DNA from: Chloroflexota bacterium
GTDB taxonomy: Bacteria > Chloroflexota > Dehalococcoidia > Bin125
DNA: 64,000 nt
Direction: 5' to 3'
NCBI GenBank assembly: GCA_009838735.1
Contig: VXQZ01000041.1
Location: 1-64,000, forward strand
A program made the translations under genes and the position numbers. This document shows, in pieces, positions 52,395 to 61,422 of this stretch; the stretch's first letter is position 1, and the number at the start of each line of letters is the position of its first letter. The notes under the pieces are model-generated. The model saw only the letters and a list, made by a program, of their open reading frames with translations, ran no database searches and was not told where the DNA came from.

Positions 52395-52798
52395 CGCTTC
52401 GGCTCTCTGGCACGCTCGGCTCGTACGACGGTACCGCGCGCAGTCCGTCTGTCACCTTCGTCACCTACTGGAAACCTCTCGCCCCATCAGCACATCCGTG
52501 CGTATACAATCAACGACGCCTGAGTCCCAACGCCCTGCCCGGCCGCCCCAATGAACCACGACCAACCATCAACACAAGCCCGAACCACCCCGCACATCCT
52601 CGTCCAGGCCAGCACACAGCCGCACAGGTCCGCACAAATCCGTCCAAAATCGAACAAGTCCAAACAAGCCGGACGCCGGATCCTTCCACGACCTGCCGAA
52701 AACCGGTCAAAATTGACCCAAACTGACCCAATTCCCTGTCAATTGGCCTCCGAGCAGCCAGATCCCGGTGCGAACGGTCCTGGAATGCCCGGAGCCCC
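52395..52798. other. Non-coding gap with dispersed repeat copy 3
   Basis: 404 bp with no supported gene. C- and A-rich on the plus strand. It holds the third repeat copy, listed separately. The gap lies between the phosphotransferase start and the end of the sterol-reductase-like gene, both minus strand, and presumably carries the former's promoter. Confidence 0.5.
52626..52740. repeat. Dispersed intergenic repeat, copy 3 (diverged)
   Basis: The segment 52707-52735 matches copy 1 at 22579-22607 in 23 of 29 positions. Before it, 52631-52675 shows a loose 10-bp period (CAAATCCG, CAAAATCG, CAAGTCCA, CAAGCCGGAC). The clean unit array of copies 1 and 2 is not preserved. Confidence 0.5.
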
Positions 52799-53932
52799 TT
52801 ACCAGACCCTGGGCACAATTCGCCAGGGCACCCGCTCCTGGTACTCGGCCCATTTCTCCGGCCCGTACTTTTCGGCGCAGGCTCGGTCGTCCTCATACTG
52901 GCGCCAGGTAAACATCGTCACCACGAACAGCATGTAGCTCCAGGCCCAGGGATTGCCGAAGTGGCCGAAACTGAGCGCGATCGCCAGGCCGAACAGGCCC
53001 TCGCCGAAGTAGTTGAAGTGGCGCGCGGCGCCCCAAAAACCGTTGCACAGGATCTTGCGGTTGCCGGCCTCAATGATCTCCGGCTCGAACCACAGGAACT
53101 TGCGATCAGGCCAGCGTTTGAACCAGTACTTCTGCAGACTCGCGCCCCGCGAGATCGTCCAACCGGTCAGGAACAGCGCCGCCGAGCCGCCCACGATCGC
53201 GTACTCCGCAGCGGCCGAGAAGCCCGGATCCGGCTGCGCGGCCATCGCCCACAGCGGCAGGATGAACAGCCAGCCGTAGACCACCAGACCGCCCCAGAAC
53301 AGCTTGAAGCCCGTGTTCTCGTGGATCAGGTCGTAGGTGTACAGCTGCACCCGCTCCCAGATGAAGTAGTCGGTGATGTAGAAGGTGTAGATCCCGGCGT
53401 AGAGGAAGACGCCCAGGTTCGCGTCGGCGAAGTTCTCATGGTGCCAGACCGCCCCGGAGAGCGCGTTCAGCGACAACATTGCCCCGCCGACGACGTAAAA
53501 CCACATCTTGACGTCGAAGTACTCGTTGAAGAACGAGAACTCCTGCTTGCGTCCGAGGTAGAAGGCGATGATCGGGTTCTTCACCTCGCCCTGCGGCTGG
53601 CCGAACACGGCGATCAGGGAAAAGATGACGGTGAAGACCGTGCCTCCGAACACGGCCCAGAGCGACGACCGGTAGAACCAGTCGCGCGGCATTCCCGTCG
53701 CCTCGGTCGCCCAGACGATCACCATGATCGCGAAGACCAGGAGCCCGTTCAGCCGGTACGTGCGCGGCTCACCGGTCTCGGCATTGGTCACGTAGCCGGT
53801 CACCTTGCGCGCGGTCAACGCCATTTGTGCCACGACGAACGCCGCGAAGATGATCAGCGGCGTGAAGAACGCGAGGATCTTTTCCTCCGCTGTCAGGTCG
53901 AACAGGTGCTCAATACCAAGAGATTCAATCAT
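52799..53932 (-). CDS. ERG4/ERG24-family (delta-14/C-24 sterol reductase-like) membrane protein
   Basis: 377 residues with about nine hydrophobic segments. The C-terminal signature NGFWGAARHFNYFGEGL, followed by YEDDRACAEKYGPEKWAEYQ and VPWRIVPRVW, is that of sterol reductases of the ERG4/ERG24 and lamin-B-receptor type. Those enzymes reduce sterol double bonds with NADPH in the membrane. No squalene cyclase or other sterol gene is in the window, so the substrate could be another isoprenoid. Divergent from the LLM flavoprotein, whose nearest ATG is 149 bp away. Confidence 0.85.
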   Translation of the reverse strand: MIESLGIEHLFDLTAEEKILAFFTPLIIFAAFVVAQMALTARKVTGYVTNAETGEPRTYRLNGLLVFAIMVIVWATEATGMPRDWFYRSSLWAVFGGTVFTVIFSLIAVFGQPQGEVKNPIIAFYLGRKQEFSFFNEYFDVKMWFYVVGGAMLSLNALSGAVWHHENFADANLGVFLYAGIYTFYITDYFIWERVQLYTYDLIHENTGFKLFWGGLVVYGWLFILPLWAMAAQPDPGFSAAAEYAIVGGSAALFLTGWTISRGASLQKYWFKRWPDRKFLWFEPEIIEAGNRKILCNGFWGAARHFNYFGEGLFGLAIALSFGHFGNPWAWSYMLFVVTMFTWRQYEDDRACAEKYGPEKWAEYQERVPWRIVPRVW

Positions 53933-54081
53933 GAGTGAGTACCCCTTCCGCCGGTTGTCAGGCCATTGTCGCGGATTGCAAACGCCCCTGTGGCGGAAGC
54001 GAAACCCCCGCGCAAGTGAGACTTCTAGACTGCGCCCACGCCTCGTTGGCGCACGTTGAAATCGAATGTTGGAGCGGCGAG

Positions 54082-55374
54082 ATGTTCATCGGATACTTCA
54101 CCGAGCGGCCCTATCAGGACCCCAACTCCGGCTACTTCGGCGCCGCCGGTCGCGACATCCAGGACCTCGACCTGAGCAACGGCAGCTATGACCCACGGAT
54201 CGGCGCCGAGCTGTACAACCGCTACCTGGACGAGAAGGTCTACGCCGAGGAGATGGGCTTCGACGGCCTGATGCTCAACGAGCACCATTCCACCCCGTTC
54301 TGCATGGGCGGCGTGATGAACGTCGAAGCCGCGATCCTTGCTCGGATCACCAAGCGGGCCAGGATCGTGTTGCTTGGCAATGTCCTGCCGATCTGGGACG
54401 ACCCGCTCTGGTTGGCTGAGGAGTTGGCCGAAATCGACATGATCTCACGCGGTCGCCTGGTCAGTGGCTGGGTGCGCGGCACGGGCCGCGAGAGCGTGGC
54501 CCACAACACCGCCTCGCCCTTTAACTGGGATCGCTATCAAGAGGCGCACGATTTCATCGTCAAGGCTTGGACCACGCCCGGACCCTTCCGCTGGGAAGGC
54601 GAGCACTACCAGTACCGCTACGTCAATCCCTGGGCCCGCCCCTACTCCGATCCTCATCCGCCGATCTGGATTCCCGGCGTGATGAGCCGCAACACGGTCA
54701 AATGGGCTGCCGAGCGGCGCTATCCCTACGTCATGCTCGCCACCGATATCGAGCCGACCAAACAGTCCTTCGACTACTACCGCAACTGCGCCCGCGAAGC
54801 CGGCTACGAGGCCGGCACCCAGCATACGGCATACCTGTTCAAAGTCCACGTCGACGAGACCGACGAACTGGCCGAGGACACCGCGCGCAAGTATCTCCAG
54901 GGACCGAGCAACCCCTTCCTCGAGGGCAACCAGGGCAAGGTCCGGCCGTTCCTCCAGTCCCTGCCGGGACTGACGTCACGCACCGATGTCCTGCCGACTT
55001 CCCAGATTCGCGCGATTGCGGCGTCACGTGGACGCACCGAGCGTCGCCAGGCGCTGACGGGGGCGGCGCAGCCGGCCGAACCGCGCGACTATCGCGGCAC
55101 CCTCCAGGAGCAGGTCGACAAGCTCAGCATCATCCACGGCACGCCGGCGACCGTGCTGCCCAAGATTCGTCACGTGCTGGAAGAGTTGCGCCCCGGCGCG
55201 ATCATCTTCTGGGATGGCGATGGCTCGATGAGTCACGACGACGCCATGCGCAGCCTGCGGCTGATGGGCGAAGAGGTCCTGCCCGCCGTCCGCGAAATGG
55301 GCGCTGAACTCGACCTCAACGGCCCATTCGAGATCGATCCGGCCAACAATGAGCCCATCGCCGGCGCCGGCTGA
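54082..55374 (+). CDS. LLM class flavin-dependent oxidoreductase
   Basis: 430 residues from ATG 54082, with GGAG 7 nt upstream. Bacterial luciferase-like TIM barrel: LMLNEHHSTPFCMGGVMNVE, LLGNVLPIWDDPLWLAEELA, DMISRGRLVSGWVRGTGRES and NRGNTVKW-type segment. Members use FMN or F420 for monooxygenation or alkanal oxidation. An upstream in-frame start at 53935 would add 49 unconserved residues. An MFS transporter gene follows on the same strand. Confidence 0.9.
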   Translation: MFIGYFTERPYQDPNSGYFGAAGRDIQDLDLSNGSYDPRIGAELYNRYLDEKVYAEEMGFDGLMLNEHHSTPFCMGGVMNVEAAILARITKRARIVLLGNVLPIWDDPLWLAEELAEIDMISRGRLVSGWVRGTGRESVAHNTASPFNWDRYQEAHDFIVKAWTTPGPFRWEGEHYQYRYVNPWARPYSDPHPPIWIPGVMSRNTVKWAAERRYPYVMLATDIEPTKQSFDYYRNCAREAGYEAGTQHTAYLFKVHVDETDELAEDTARKYLQGPSNPFLEGNQGKVRPFLQSLPGLTSRTDVLPTSQIRAIAASRGRTERRQALTGAAQPAEPRDYRGTLQEQVDKLSIIHGTPATVLPKIRHVLEELRPGAIIFWDGDGSMSHDDAMRSLRLMGEEVLPAVREMGAELDLNGPFEIDPANNEPIAGAG

Positions 55375-55422
55375 GTCGAACCCGGCCGGCATTCGCCGCT
55401 GGTAGGTCGGGCAGGGCGAACC

Positions 55423-56784
55423 ATGCTCGTCCATTCGCAACAGATGCGGCGACGCCTGGCCCGCAACATTCCCGTCTACTACCTCTTCTACGGCGTCAGC
55501 GGCTTCCTCATCTGGATGCCGATTTGGGTCATCTACCTGCAGGATTTCCGCGGCATGAGCCTCACCCAGGTCGCCGCGATCGAGTCGATCTTCTGGATCA
55601 CGGTGGTGGTCGCCGAAGTGCCGAGCGGCGCGGTCGCCGACCGCTGGGGTCGCCGAGTCTCCCTCGCGTTCGCTGGAGGGATCTTCTGCCTCGGATCGGT
55701 CGTCTTCGCGTTCAGCTCTTCCTACGTCATCCTGCTCGCCGCCTACGTCATCGTGGCCCTCTCCATGACCCTCTACTCCGGCGCCGGACCTGCCCTCGTC
55801 TACGACCCGCTCAGACAGCTCGGACGGACCAGAGAGTACGAAAAGCACATCGGACGCTCCGAAGCCCTCGCGTTCGGCTCCATGCTGATCGCGACCTTGC
55901 TCGCCGGGCCTCTCGTCGCACTGGTCGGCTATTCGGCGACGATCCTGCTCGGCGCGATCGCCATGGGCATTGGTGGTCTTGTCGCCCTGCTCCTGCGCGA
56001 GCCGCCGCGTAGTGAGGCGGAGATCGCTGGTCGCCAGCATGGTCAGAACGGTGTTGCCGCGGCTCCGAACAGACCCGGTCTGTTCCGCAACATGCTCGGC
56101 GGCATGCTGGTTGTTTGGCGCAGCAAGCTGCTGCTCTGGTACATCCTCCTCGCCACGCTTCTCTCCGGCGTGATCATGATCGTCAGCGACTTCCTTCTGC
56201 AACCGTTCGTCGTCCACCACGGCGTCAACCCGGCGAGCGGCGTCGATTCCGGCTTCGCCTACTCGGGCATCCTGATGTCGCCGGTGGCCGGCATGGTCGT
56301 CGGCTCGCTGATCGCCGCCTGGGTCGCCAGTCGATTCGGCGAGCGGCGTTCGCTCATCCTCTCCCTCTTCGCCGCCGCCCTCCTCTTCCTCGTGCCAACG
56401 CTCTGGGAATCGCTCTGGGTGGTCGGAGCGATCGGTCTGCTCGCCGCCATCCGCGGCATGACGCGTCCGATCGCGACCGGCTACATCAACCGGCGCATCC
56501 CCTCAGATCAGCGCGCGACCGTGCTCTCGATGTTTGAACTCTCGGCTGCGTTGATCATCGCCATCATCCTGCCCCAGGCGGGAGCGGTGGCCGATTCAGT
56601 CGGCTTCCAGGCTTCATTCGGCCTGCTCTTGCTGATTCTGGTCGGGGCCGGCGGACTGTTCGCCCTGGTCTGGCGCCTGCTTCATGGTCGCGAGCAACGG
56701 CGTCTGGCGCTCACAATGCAGGCGCAGGCCAAACCCCAGGCCGGGTCCGTCCACGCCGCAGGCTCGACGACACCTGATCGCTAA
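55423..56784 (+). CDS. Major facilitator superfamily transporter
   Basis: 453 residues with about twelve hydrophobic segments. The loop 2-3 motif is SGAVADRWGRRVSL, the MFS hallmark, and a related sequence appears in the second half (ASRFGERRSL). Substrate unknown. The gene overlaps the NodB-domain gene tail to tail by 4 bp. Confidence 0.9.
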   Translation: MLVHSQQMRRRLARNIPVYYLFYGVSGFLIWMPIWVIYLQDFRGMSLTQVAAIESIFWITVVVAEVPSGAVADRWGRRVSLAFAGGIFCLGSVVFAFSSSYVILLAAYVIVALSMTLYSGAGPALVYDPLRQLGRTREYEKHIGRSEALAFGSMLIATLLAGPLVALVGYSATILLGAIAMGIGGLVALLLREPPRSEAEIAGRQHGQNGVAAAPNRPGLFRNMLGGMLVVWRSKLLLWYILLATLLSGVIMIVSDFLLQPFVVHHGVNPASGVDSGFAYSGILMSPVAGMVVGSLIAAWVASRFGERRSLILSLFAAALLFLVPTLWESLWVVGAIGLLAAIRGMTRPIATGYINRRIPSDQRATVLSMFELSAALIIAIILPQAGAVADSVGFQASFGLLLLILVGAGGLFALVWRLLHGREQRRLALTMQAQAKPQAGSVHAAGSTTPDR

Positions 56785-58892
56785 CTGCAGACGGGTTCAA
56801 ACGAGAAGTTCTGCGAACGCAGGTGGGCCAGGGCCATGCGCAGACCCTCCACGGTCTGGCTGCGGTCCCCGCCGCCGTCATGGAGGACGACGACAGCCTG
56901 ATGCGCTGCTCCGCCGATAATCCGGTCGGCAATCACCTGCGCGCCGGGGCGGGTCCAGTCCATCGGTCTGACGTTGCCCATGATCACTCTGAACCCCATC
57001 TCATCGGCTCGCGCATAGGTTTCCGAATCGGCGCGATAGTACGGCGGCCGAATGCAGGCGGTTGCATGCTCTCCCAACACCCGTTGCGTCCGCAGGACCG
57101 TGTCTTCAAACTCTTCGGTCGAGAGCGTGTCCAGCGCGACGTGATCCCAGGTGTGGTTCGCCAGCGTGTGCCCCTCGCTGATGATTCGAGCGATCAGATC
57201 GGGATAGAGCGTGGCGCTCTCACCCGTCACGAAAAACGTCGCGCGTGCTCCGTGCCAGGCGAGAATGTCCAGGATCTGCGGGGTGTATGCGGGGTTGGGT
57301 CCGTCGTCGAACGTCAGGTGAATGACGGCCGGCGGAATGGTCAGCTCGCGAGGTTCGGCGATCCGAATCAGGTCGTCGAGGCAGCTGAGGGCCGAAGAAC
57401 CGCAATCGAGGTCCAGATTGAGCTTAATCTCGACCGGCACCGCGGATTCGGGAGCAACGACCAACTCCCACAGGTCGCTGCGTCCGTCCACGCGGCGCAC
57501 TTCAGTCAACCTGGCGCCGGAAGTGGACAGGAGGTGCCGCGAGAGCGACTGCGATGTGCTGAGCAGCGGCTCGCTGAGTTGGATCCGCACCGGGAACTGA
57601 GACTCACCCTGGTGCGCCTCCGGTCCGTCGATGAACCGCGCGGTGATCGGAGGGCCATAGACCACCGCTTCGGGCTCGTTGGCAAGACGGATCTGGTGGT
57701 GGGTGCAAATTGCTCCTGGCATTTCGCAAGCCGGCGCGCTCCTCAGGCCCACGCGCACGCTGCGATTGGAGTCGGGAGTGATATTGACTTGCCAGAGGTC
57801 GCGTTGACCGGCCAGTTGCTGCACCGACGTCACCGTGCCTGCGCTGACGTGCAGTGAGCCTGTACGAAGAGAATCTGCGGCGGCCGCGATGGGATGGCTG
57901 AAGCGAACCAGCAGGGAAAACTCACTCCCAGAGTGCTGCTTGGGCACGCGTTCGAACGTTGCCGTCAACGGTCGCACTGGCCGGAGCACTCGGCCTGCTA
58001 CGGCATGCTTGTGTCCGTTGGCGAGGCTGATGCTCATGGCGGAGTGGGCGCCGGCCGCCCAGCTCACCTCGGAGTCCAACCACAGATAGCGGTCGCCGTT
58101 CTCGGTCTTGATTCGTACGCTGTTACAGGTCGACAGCTCCCTCGGGTTGCTTCCATTTGCGTCATGGACGGCGAGAGTAAACTGCGGCGCCGAGCCGTTG
58201 GTGTGTTGTAATTCGAGAACGAACGCGTCGGTCGCCTGCGAGGCATGAACGATCTGGTACTCGTGACGGTCCAGCATGAATGCTCCCGGCGACAGCATGC
58301 CGACGCTGGCTGCCCGGGAGTAACCATAGCCACCCGCCACTTCACCGCTCGTGCCGGTTGTTAAGATTCCCGACCAGATAGCCTCATGTGGCGATTCCGC
58401 CAGTAAGGGAGCGGTTGATGCAAGCGAATCACGGTCTTGAGTGGCGGAGCCAGCGTCTGCCTTGCGACCGTAGTCCGACCAATCCGATGCGCGTCCACAA
58501 CCCAACGCCTTGACGCGGAACGTATTGATCAGCGCTCCTGGTGACTGTTTTCTGACCACTGCCCGGGAGCCGTCGTAATCGACGTCGATACCCATGTCGT
58601 TATCAGGGAGATCAATCCAGCCGGATGGATACCAGAGCTGTAGCTGGTAACGATCTGCGCCGGAGATATCGTTCCAGTCAACCTCGACCATGTGCTCGTG
58701 CAGCTGATGCGTGATCGGGGGTTGGGGCGTCTCAAGCGTCGCCGGGAACGAATTGACCTGCAGGTGCAGGTTAACCAGCAGCATCACGCCAGCGAGCGCC
58801 AGAGCTCCACCAGATATGATCATGGCGTACGGTCCCGGCAACCGTTCCGAGGTCGCATGCAGACCCCCGGGGATATTACTGTTGCTTGTCAT
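56781..58892 (-). CDS. Membrane-anchored protein with C-terminal NodB polysaccharide deacetylase domain
   Basis: 703 residues. An uncleaved signal anchor (MIISGGALALAGVMLLVNLH) is followed by about 470 residues of beta-rich domains. One of them, near residue 85, looks fibronectin-like (ADRYQLQLWYPSGW), and paired repeats with RFSHPIAAAADSLRTG and RIQLSEPLLSTSQSLSRH follow. The NodB domain at about 500-703 has TFDDGPNPAYT, NHTWDHVAL, CIRPPYYRADS and VVVLHDGGGD, the full set of metal and catalytic motifs. It acts outside the cell on acetylated glycans. No partner gene is evident. Confidence 0.9.
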   Translation of the reverse strand: MTSNSNIPGGLHATSERLPGPYAMIISGGALALAGVMLLVNLHLQVNSFPATLETPQPPITHQLHEHMVEVDWNDISGADRYQLQLWYPSGWIDLPDNDMGIDVDYDGSRAVVRKQSPGALINTFRVKALGCGRASDWSDYGRKADAGSATQDRDSLASTAPLLAESPHEAIWSGILTTGTSGEVAGGYGYSRAASVGMLSPGAFMLDRHEYQIVHASQATDAFVLELQHTNGSAPQFTLAVHDANGSNPRELSTCNSVRIKTENGDRYLWLDSEVSWAAGAHSAMSISLANGHKHAVAGRVLRPVRPLTATFERVPKQHSGSEFSLLVRFSHPIAAAADSLRTGSLHVSAGTVTSVQQLAGQRDLWQVNITPDSNRSVRVGLRSAPACEMPGAICTHHQIRLANEPEAVVYGPPITARFIDGPEAHQGESQFPVRIQLSEPLLSTSQSLSRHLLSTSGARLTEVRRVDGRSDLWELVVAPESAVPVEIKLNLDLDCGSSALSCLDDLIRIAEPRELTIPPAVIHLTFDDGPNPAYTPQILDILAWHGARATFFVTGESATLYPDLIARIISEGHTLANHTWDHVALDTLSTEEFEDTVLRTQRVLGEHATACIRPPYYRADSETYARADEMGFRVIMGNVRPMDWTRPGAQVIADRIIGGAAHQAVVVLHDGGGDRSQTVEGLRMALAHLRSQNFSFEPVCS

Positions 58893-58978
58893 AATGAGAG
58901 TAGCGCAACCGCGCCACGGTTGTAACCAGCGGAGCAGCAGCTGTTCAACGGATGGAGACCAGGGAGCGGTTTGGGCAG

Positions 58979-59494
58979 CTAGCCGCGGAACCTGGCGTAG
59001 ATCAGGCGGTCAATGGTCTGGCCGTCTTTGAAGACCGACCGACGCAGCCGAGCTTCTCGCTCGTAGCCCGCTTTCTCGAGCACTCGACAGGAAGCCGGGT
59101 TCCATTCGAACACGCCGGCGTCGATTCTGACCAGGTTGAATTGTTCGAACGCGTAGTCCGTGAGCGCCAGCAGGGCTGCGGTGGCAATGCCCTGGCCCCA
59201 GTGCGGCTCGGCCAACCAATAGCCGATCTCGGCGGAGCGCCGGAACACGTCGTCGCGTAGTTTGAGTCCGATGCCGCCGATGACTTCGCTCTCGTCTCCG
59301 ATTGCGAAGTTCTGTTCCGGCGATTCCTGCTTGGTCAAGTCGATCCAGCTATGGGCGTCTTCGAGGGTGTACGGGTGCGGGAAGTAGTCGTTCAGATTCC
59401 GCCAGATGCTGCGGTTGTTCGCCGATCGCGCCAGCGATTCCGCGTCCTCGGTCTGGTAGCTGCGGATCAACCATTCGCCGATGTCGATGCGCAT
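58979..59494 (-). CDS. GNAT-family N-acetyltransferase
   Basis: 171 residues from ATG 59494. RimJ-like GNAT with EIGYWLAEPHWGQGIATAALLA (acetyl-CoA site), FEWNPASCRVLEKAGYEREA (core of RimL-type enzymes) and DRLIYARF at the end. Substrate unknown, could be a protein N-terminus or small amine. Longer upstream frame is not used. Confidence 0.9.
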   Translation of the reverse strand: MRIDIGEWLIRSYQTEDAESLARSANNRSIWRNLNDYFPHPYTLEDAHSWIDLTKQESPEQNFAIGDESEVIGGIGLKLRDDVFRRSAEIGYWLAEPHWGQGIATAALLALTDYAFEQFNLVRIDAGVFEWNPASCRVLEKAGYEREARLRRSVFKDGQTIDRLIYARFRG

Positions 59495-59721
59495 CCTCAG
59501 GTCTCCTCGCGTCCAGCATGCCATGAGGGCGGTCGCCGCGCGTCGCCGAGTTGCAGGGCAGGGTTGACGATTGACGTGGGTTTGACAGTCGGAGGGGATG
59601 ATCAGCCTGGGGGCCGTAGGCGCCTCTGCGCAAATCCCGCTTGCTCTGACCGATGCCGCCCTGTCTATGTAGCGTCGCGGTAAACTCGCCAATCGGGGTT
59701 GGGGCGATCTGTGGCTATTCC

Positions 59722-61407
59722 ATGACGTTGATCGGGTGGGCCGTTGCCGCTGCCCTGCTGCTGGCCAGCGGAACGATCCTGGCCCAGCGCGCTGACGCCG
59801 ACGGGGATGTCGCCCGTCCCGTAACAGGGCCACGTGTAACCGCCGCATCGTCGCTCCCGGCGGTGGAGCTTGAGCGCTGCGACGAGGAAGCGTGGACGGC
59901 GGCACCGACGATTTCGGAGCGGCCGTTTCCCTGTTCCCGGATGGTAATTGTCGCTCGATGGGCGGCGATCACTGATCAACGTCGCGACGTGCTGGATCTG
60001 ACCTACGGCGAGGTACGGCGCATCCTTCGTGGTGAGCTGCTCGACTGGTCGGACCTGGGCGGCAGCCCACAGGCGATATCGGTGTTCCTGCCAGGGTCGC
60101 AGGCGCGGGACATCGCCGCTGCGCTTGGCCTTTCGCTGGCGGACCTGCGAGCAGTGTTCGTCACCGAGGCTCGGCTGATCGACTCCGTCGCCTCGACGCC
60201 TGGCGCATTCGGGCTGGTGGAACCCGAGCAACTGACGACAGGTGTGCTGGCTCTGACCGTCGACGGTCATGATCCGTATCGCGATCGGGCACGCCAATCG
60301 CCGCTGCGTCAGTTGCGCTGGGTGCGGGCGCGGACACAACGGGAGGCCATTGAGCGGCTCTCGGCATCGGGGGTGCCGGTAGCGGGCAGCTTCGATCCGG
60401 TCGGTATGGCCGTGACCGGTGAGCTGATCCCGGTTCGCTGCACCAATCATGTGCTCTCCCTCCTCGGCGACTACGACGCGATGTTTGACGGCGTCCGTGA
60501 CACGCTCGTGAACGCCGACATCGCGGTCGCGCCGCTCGAACATCCCTTGACGGCCAACAGAGAGTTGACCCCCTGCGTCGAAACCGTGACGTTCACCGGC
60601 AGCCATCGGGCAGTCGCGGCGATGGCCAATGCCGGCATCGACGTCGTGCTCACCGTCGGTAATCACATGATGGATTGCTGGCAGGGTTGTTCCGGCGTCG
60701 CTGCCCTGTACGAGACCCTTGAGCGCCTCAGAAGCGAGGGCATGGTCACCGCCGGCGCCGGTGAGAGTCTGGACGCCGCACGAACGCCAGCGGTCGTTCG
60801 CGTACGCACCGAGTTGGGTGAAGTGACCTTCGCCTTCCTGGGCTACGACATCATCGCGCCCTGGTATCACGCGGAGGAGGACCAGCCAGGTACCGCGCCG
60901 CTCGAGGCCGAGTACCTGCGTCGTGACATCAGCGCCGCAGGCAAGCTCGCCGACCATGTGCTCGTCGGCGTCAACTGGGGAGTCGAGTACGTTTCCAATC
61001 CGGTTGCCTACCAACGCGATCTGGGCGGCGTCGCGATGGAGGCCGGCGCCACGTTCCTGTTCGGCAATCATCCGCACTGGGTCCAGGCGATTGAGGATTT
61101 CGGCGACAGTCTGGTGGCGTACTCCTTCGGCAACTTCATCTTCGACCAGAACTGGTCGATCGAGACGACGCAGGGCATGTTGATGGAGCTGGGTTTCACC
61201 AGAGATCGTCTATTGGGGTATCGGGTTCGTCCGGTCGTGATCCGTGCGCACTCGAGCCAGCTGCCGTGGCTGTATCGGCCGGAATTCGTGGATCCTGCGG
61301 CTGAGGGTGGTCCGATCATGGAACGAATCTGGAACGCCACTGATCGACTGCCTGATCGACCGGCGTTGGCAGCTACCATCGCTGAGAAGCGTGAGCATCA
61401 CGACTAG
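59722..61407 (+). CDS. CapA-family protein with an N-terminal phosphate-binding-protein-like domain
   Basis: 561 residues from ATG 59722. A signal segment (GWAVAAALLLASGTILAQ) is followed by a region like a PstS/PBP domain: LDLTYGEVRRILRGELLDWS recalls the IFxGxIxxWxD motif. From about residue 240 comes the CapA/PgsA metallophosphatase-like fold with TVGNHMMDCWQG, VGVNWGVEYVSNPVAYQ, GNHPHWVQAIE and YSFGNFIFDQNWS. CapA proteins take part in poly-gamma-glutamate or related capsule formation. The usual HWG is NWG here. No other pgs gene is next to it. Confidence 0.85.
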   Translation: MTLIGWAVAAALLLASGTILAQRADADGDVARPVTGPRVTAASSLPAVELERCDEEAWTAAPTISERPFPCSRMVIVARWAAITDQRRDVLDLTYGEVRRILRGELLDWSDLGGSPQAISVFLPGSQARDIAAALGLSLADLRAVFVTEARLIDSVASTPGAFGLVEPEQLTTGVLALTVDGHDPYRDRARQSPLRQLRWVRARTQREAIERLSASGVPVAGSFDPVGMAVTGELIPVRCTNHVLSLLGDYDAMFDGVRDTLVNADIAVAPLEHPLTANRELTPCVETVTFTGSHRAVAAMANAGIDVVLTVGNHMMDCWQGCSGVAALYETLERLRSEGMVTAGAGESLDAARTPAVVRVRTELGEVTFAFLGYDIIAPWYHAEEDQPGTAPLEAEYLRRDISAAGKLADHVLVGVNWGVEYVSNPVAYQRDLGGVAMEAGATFLFGNHPHWVQAIEDFGDSLVAYSFGNFIFDQNWSIETTQGMLMELGFTRDRLLGYRVRPVVIRAHSSQLPWLYRPEFVDPAAEGGPIMERIWNATDRLPDRPALAATIAEKREHHD

Positions 61408-61422
61408 ATCAGGACAGCGTTC

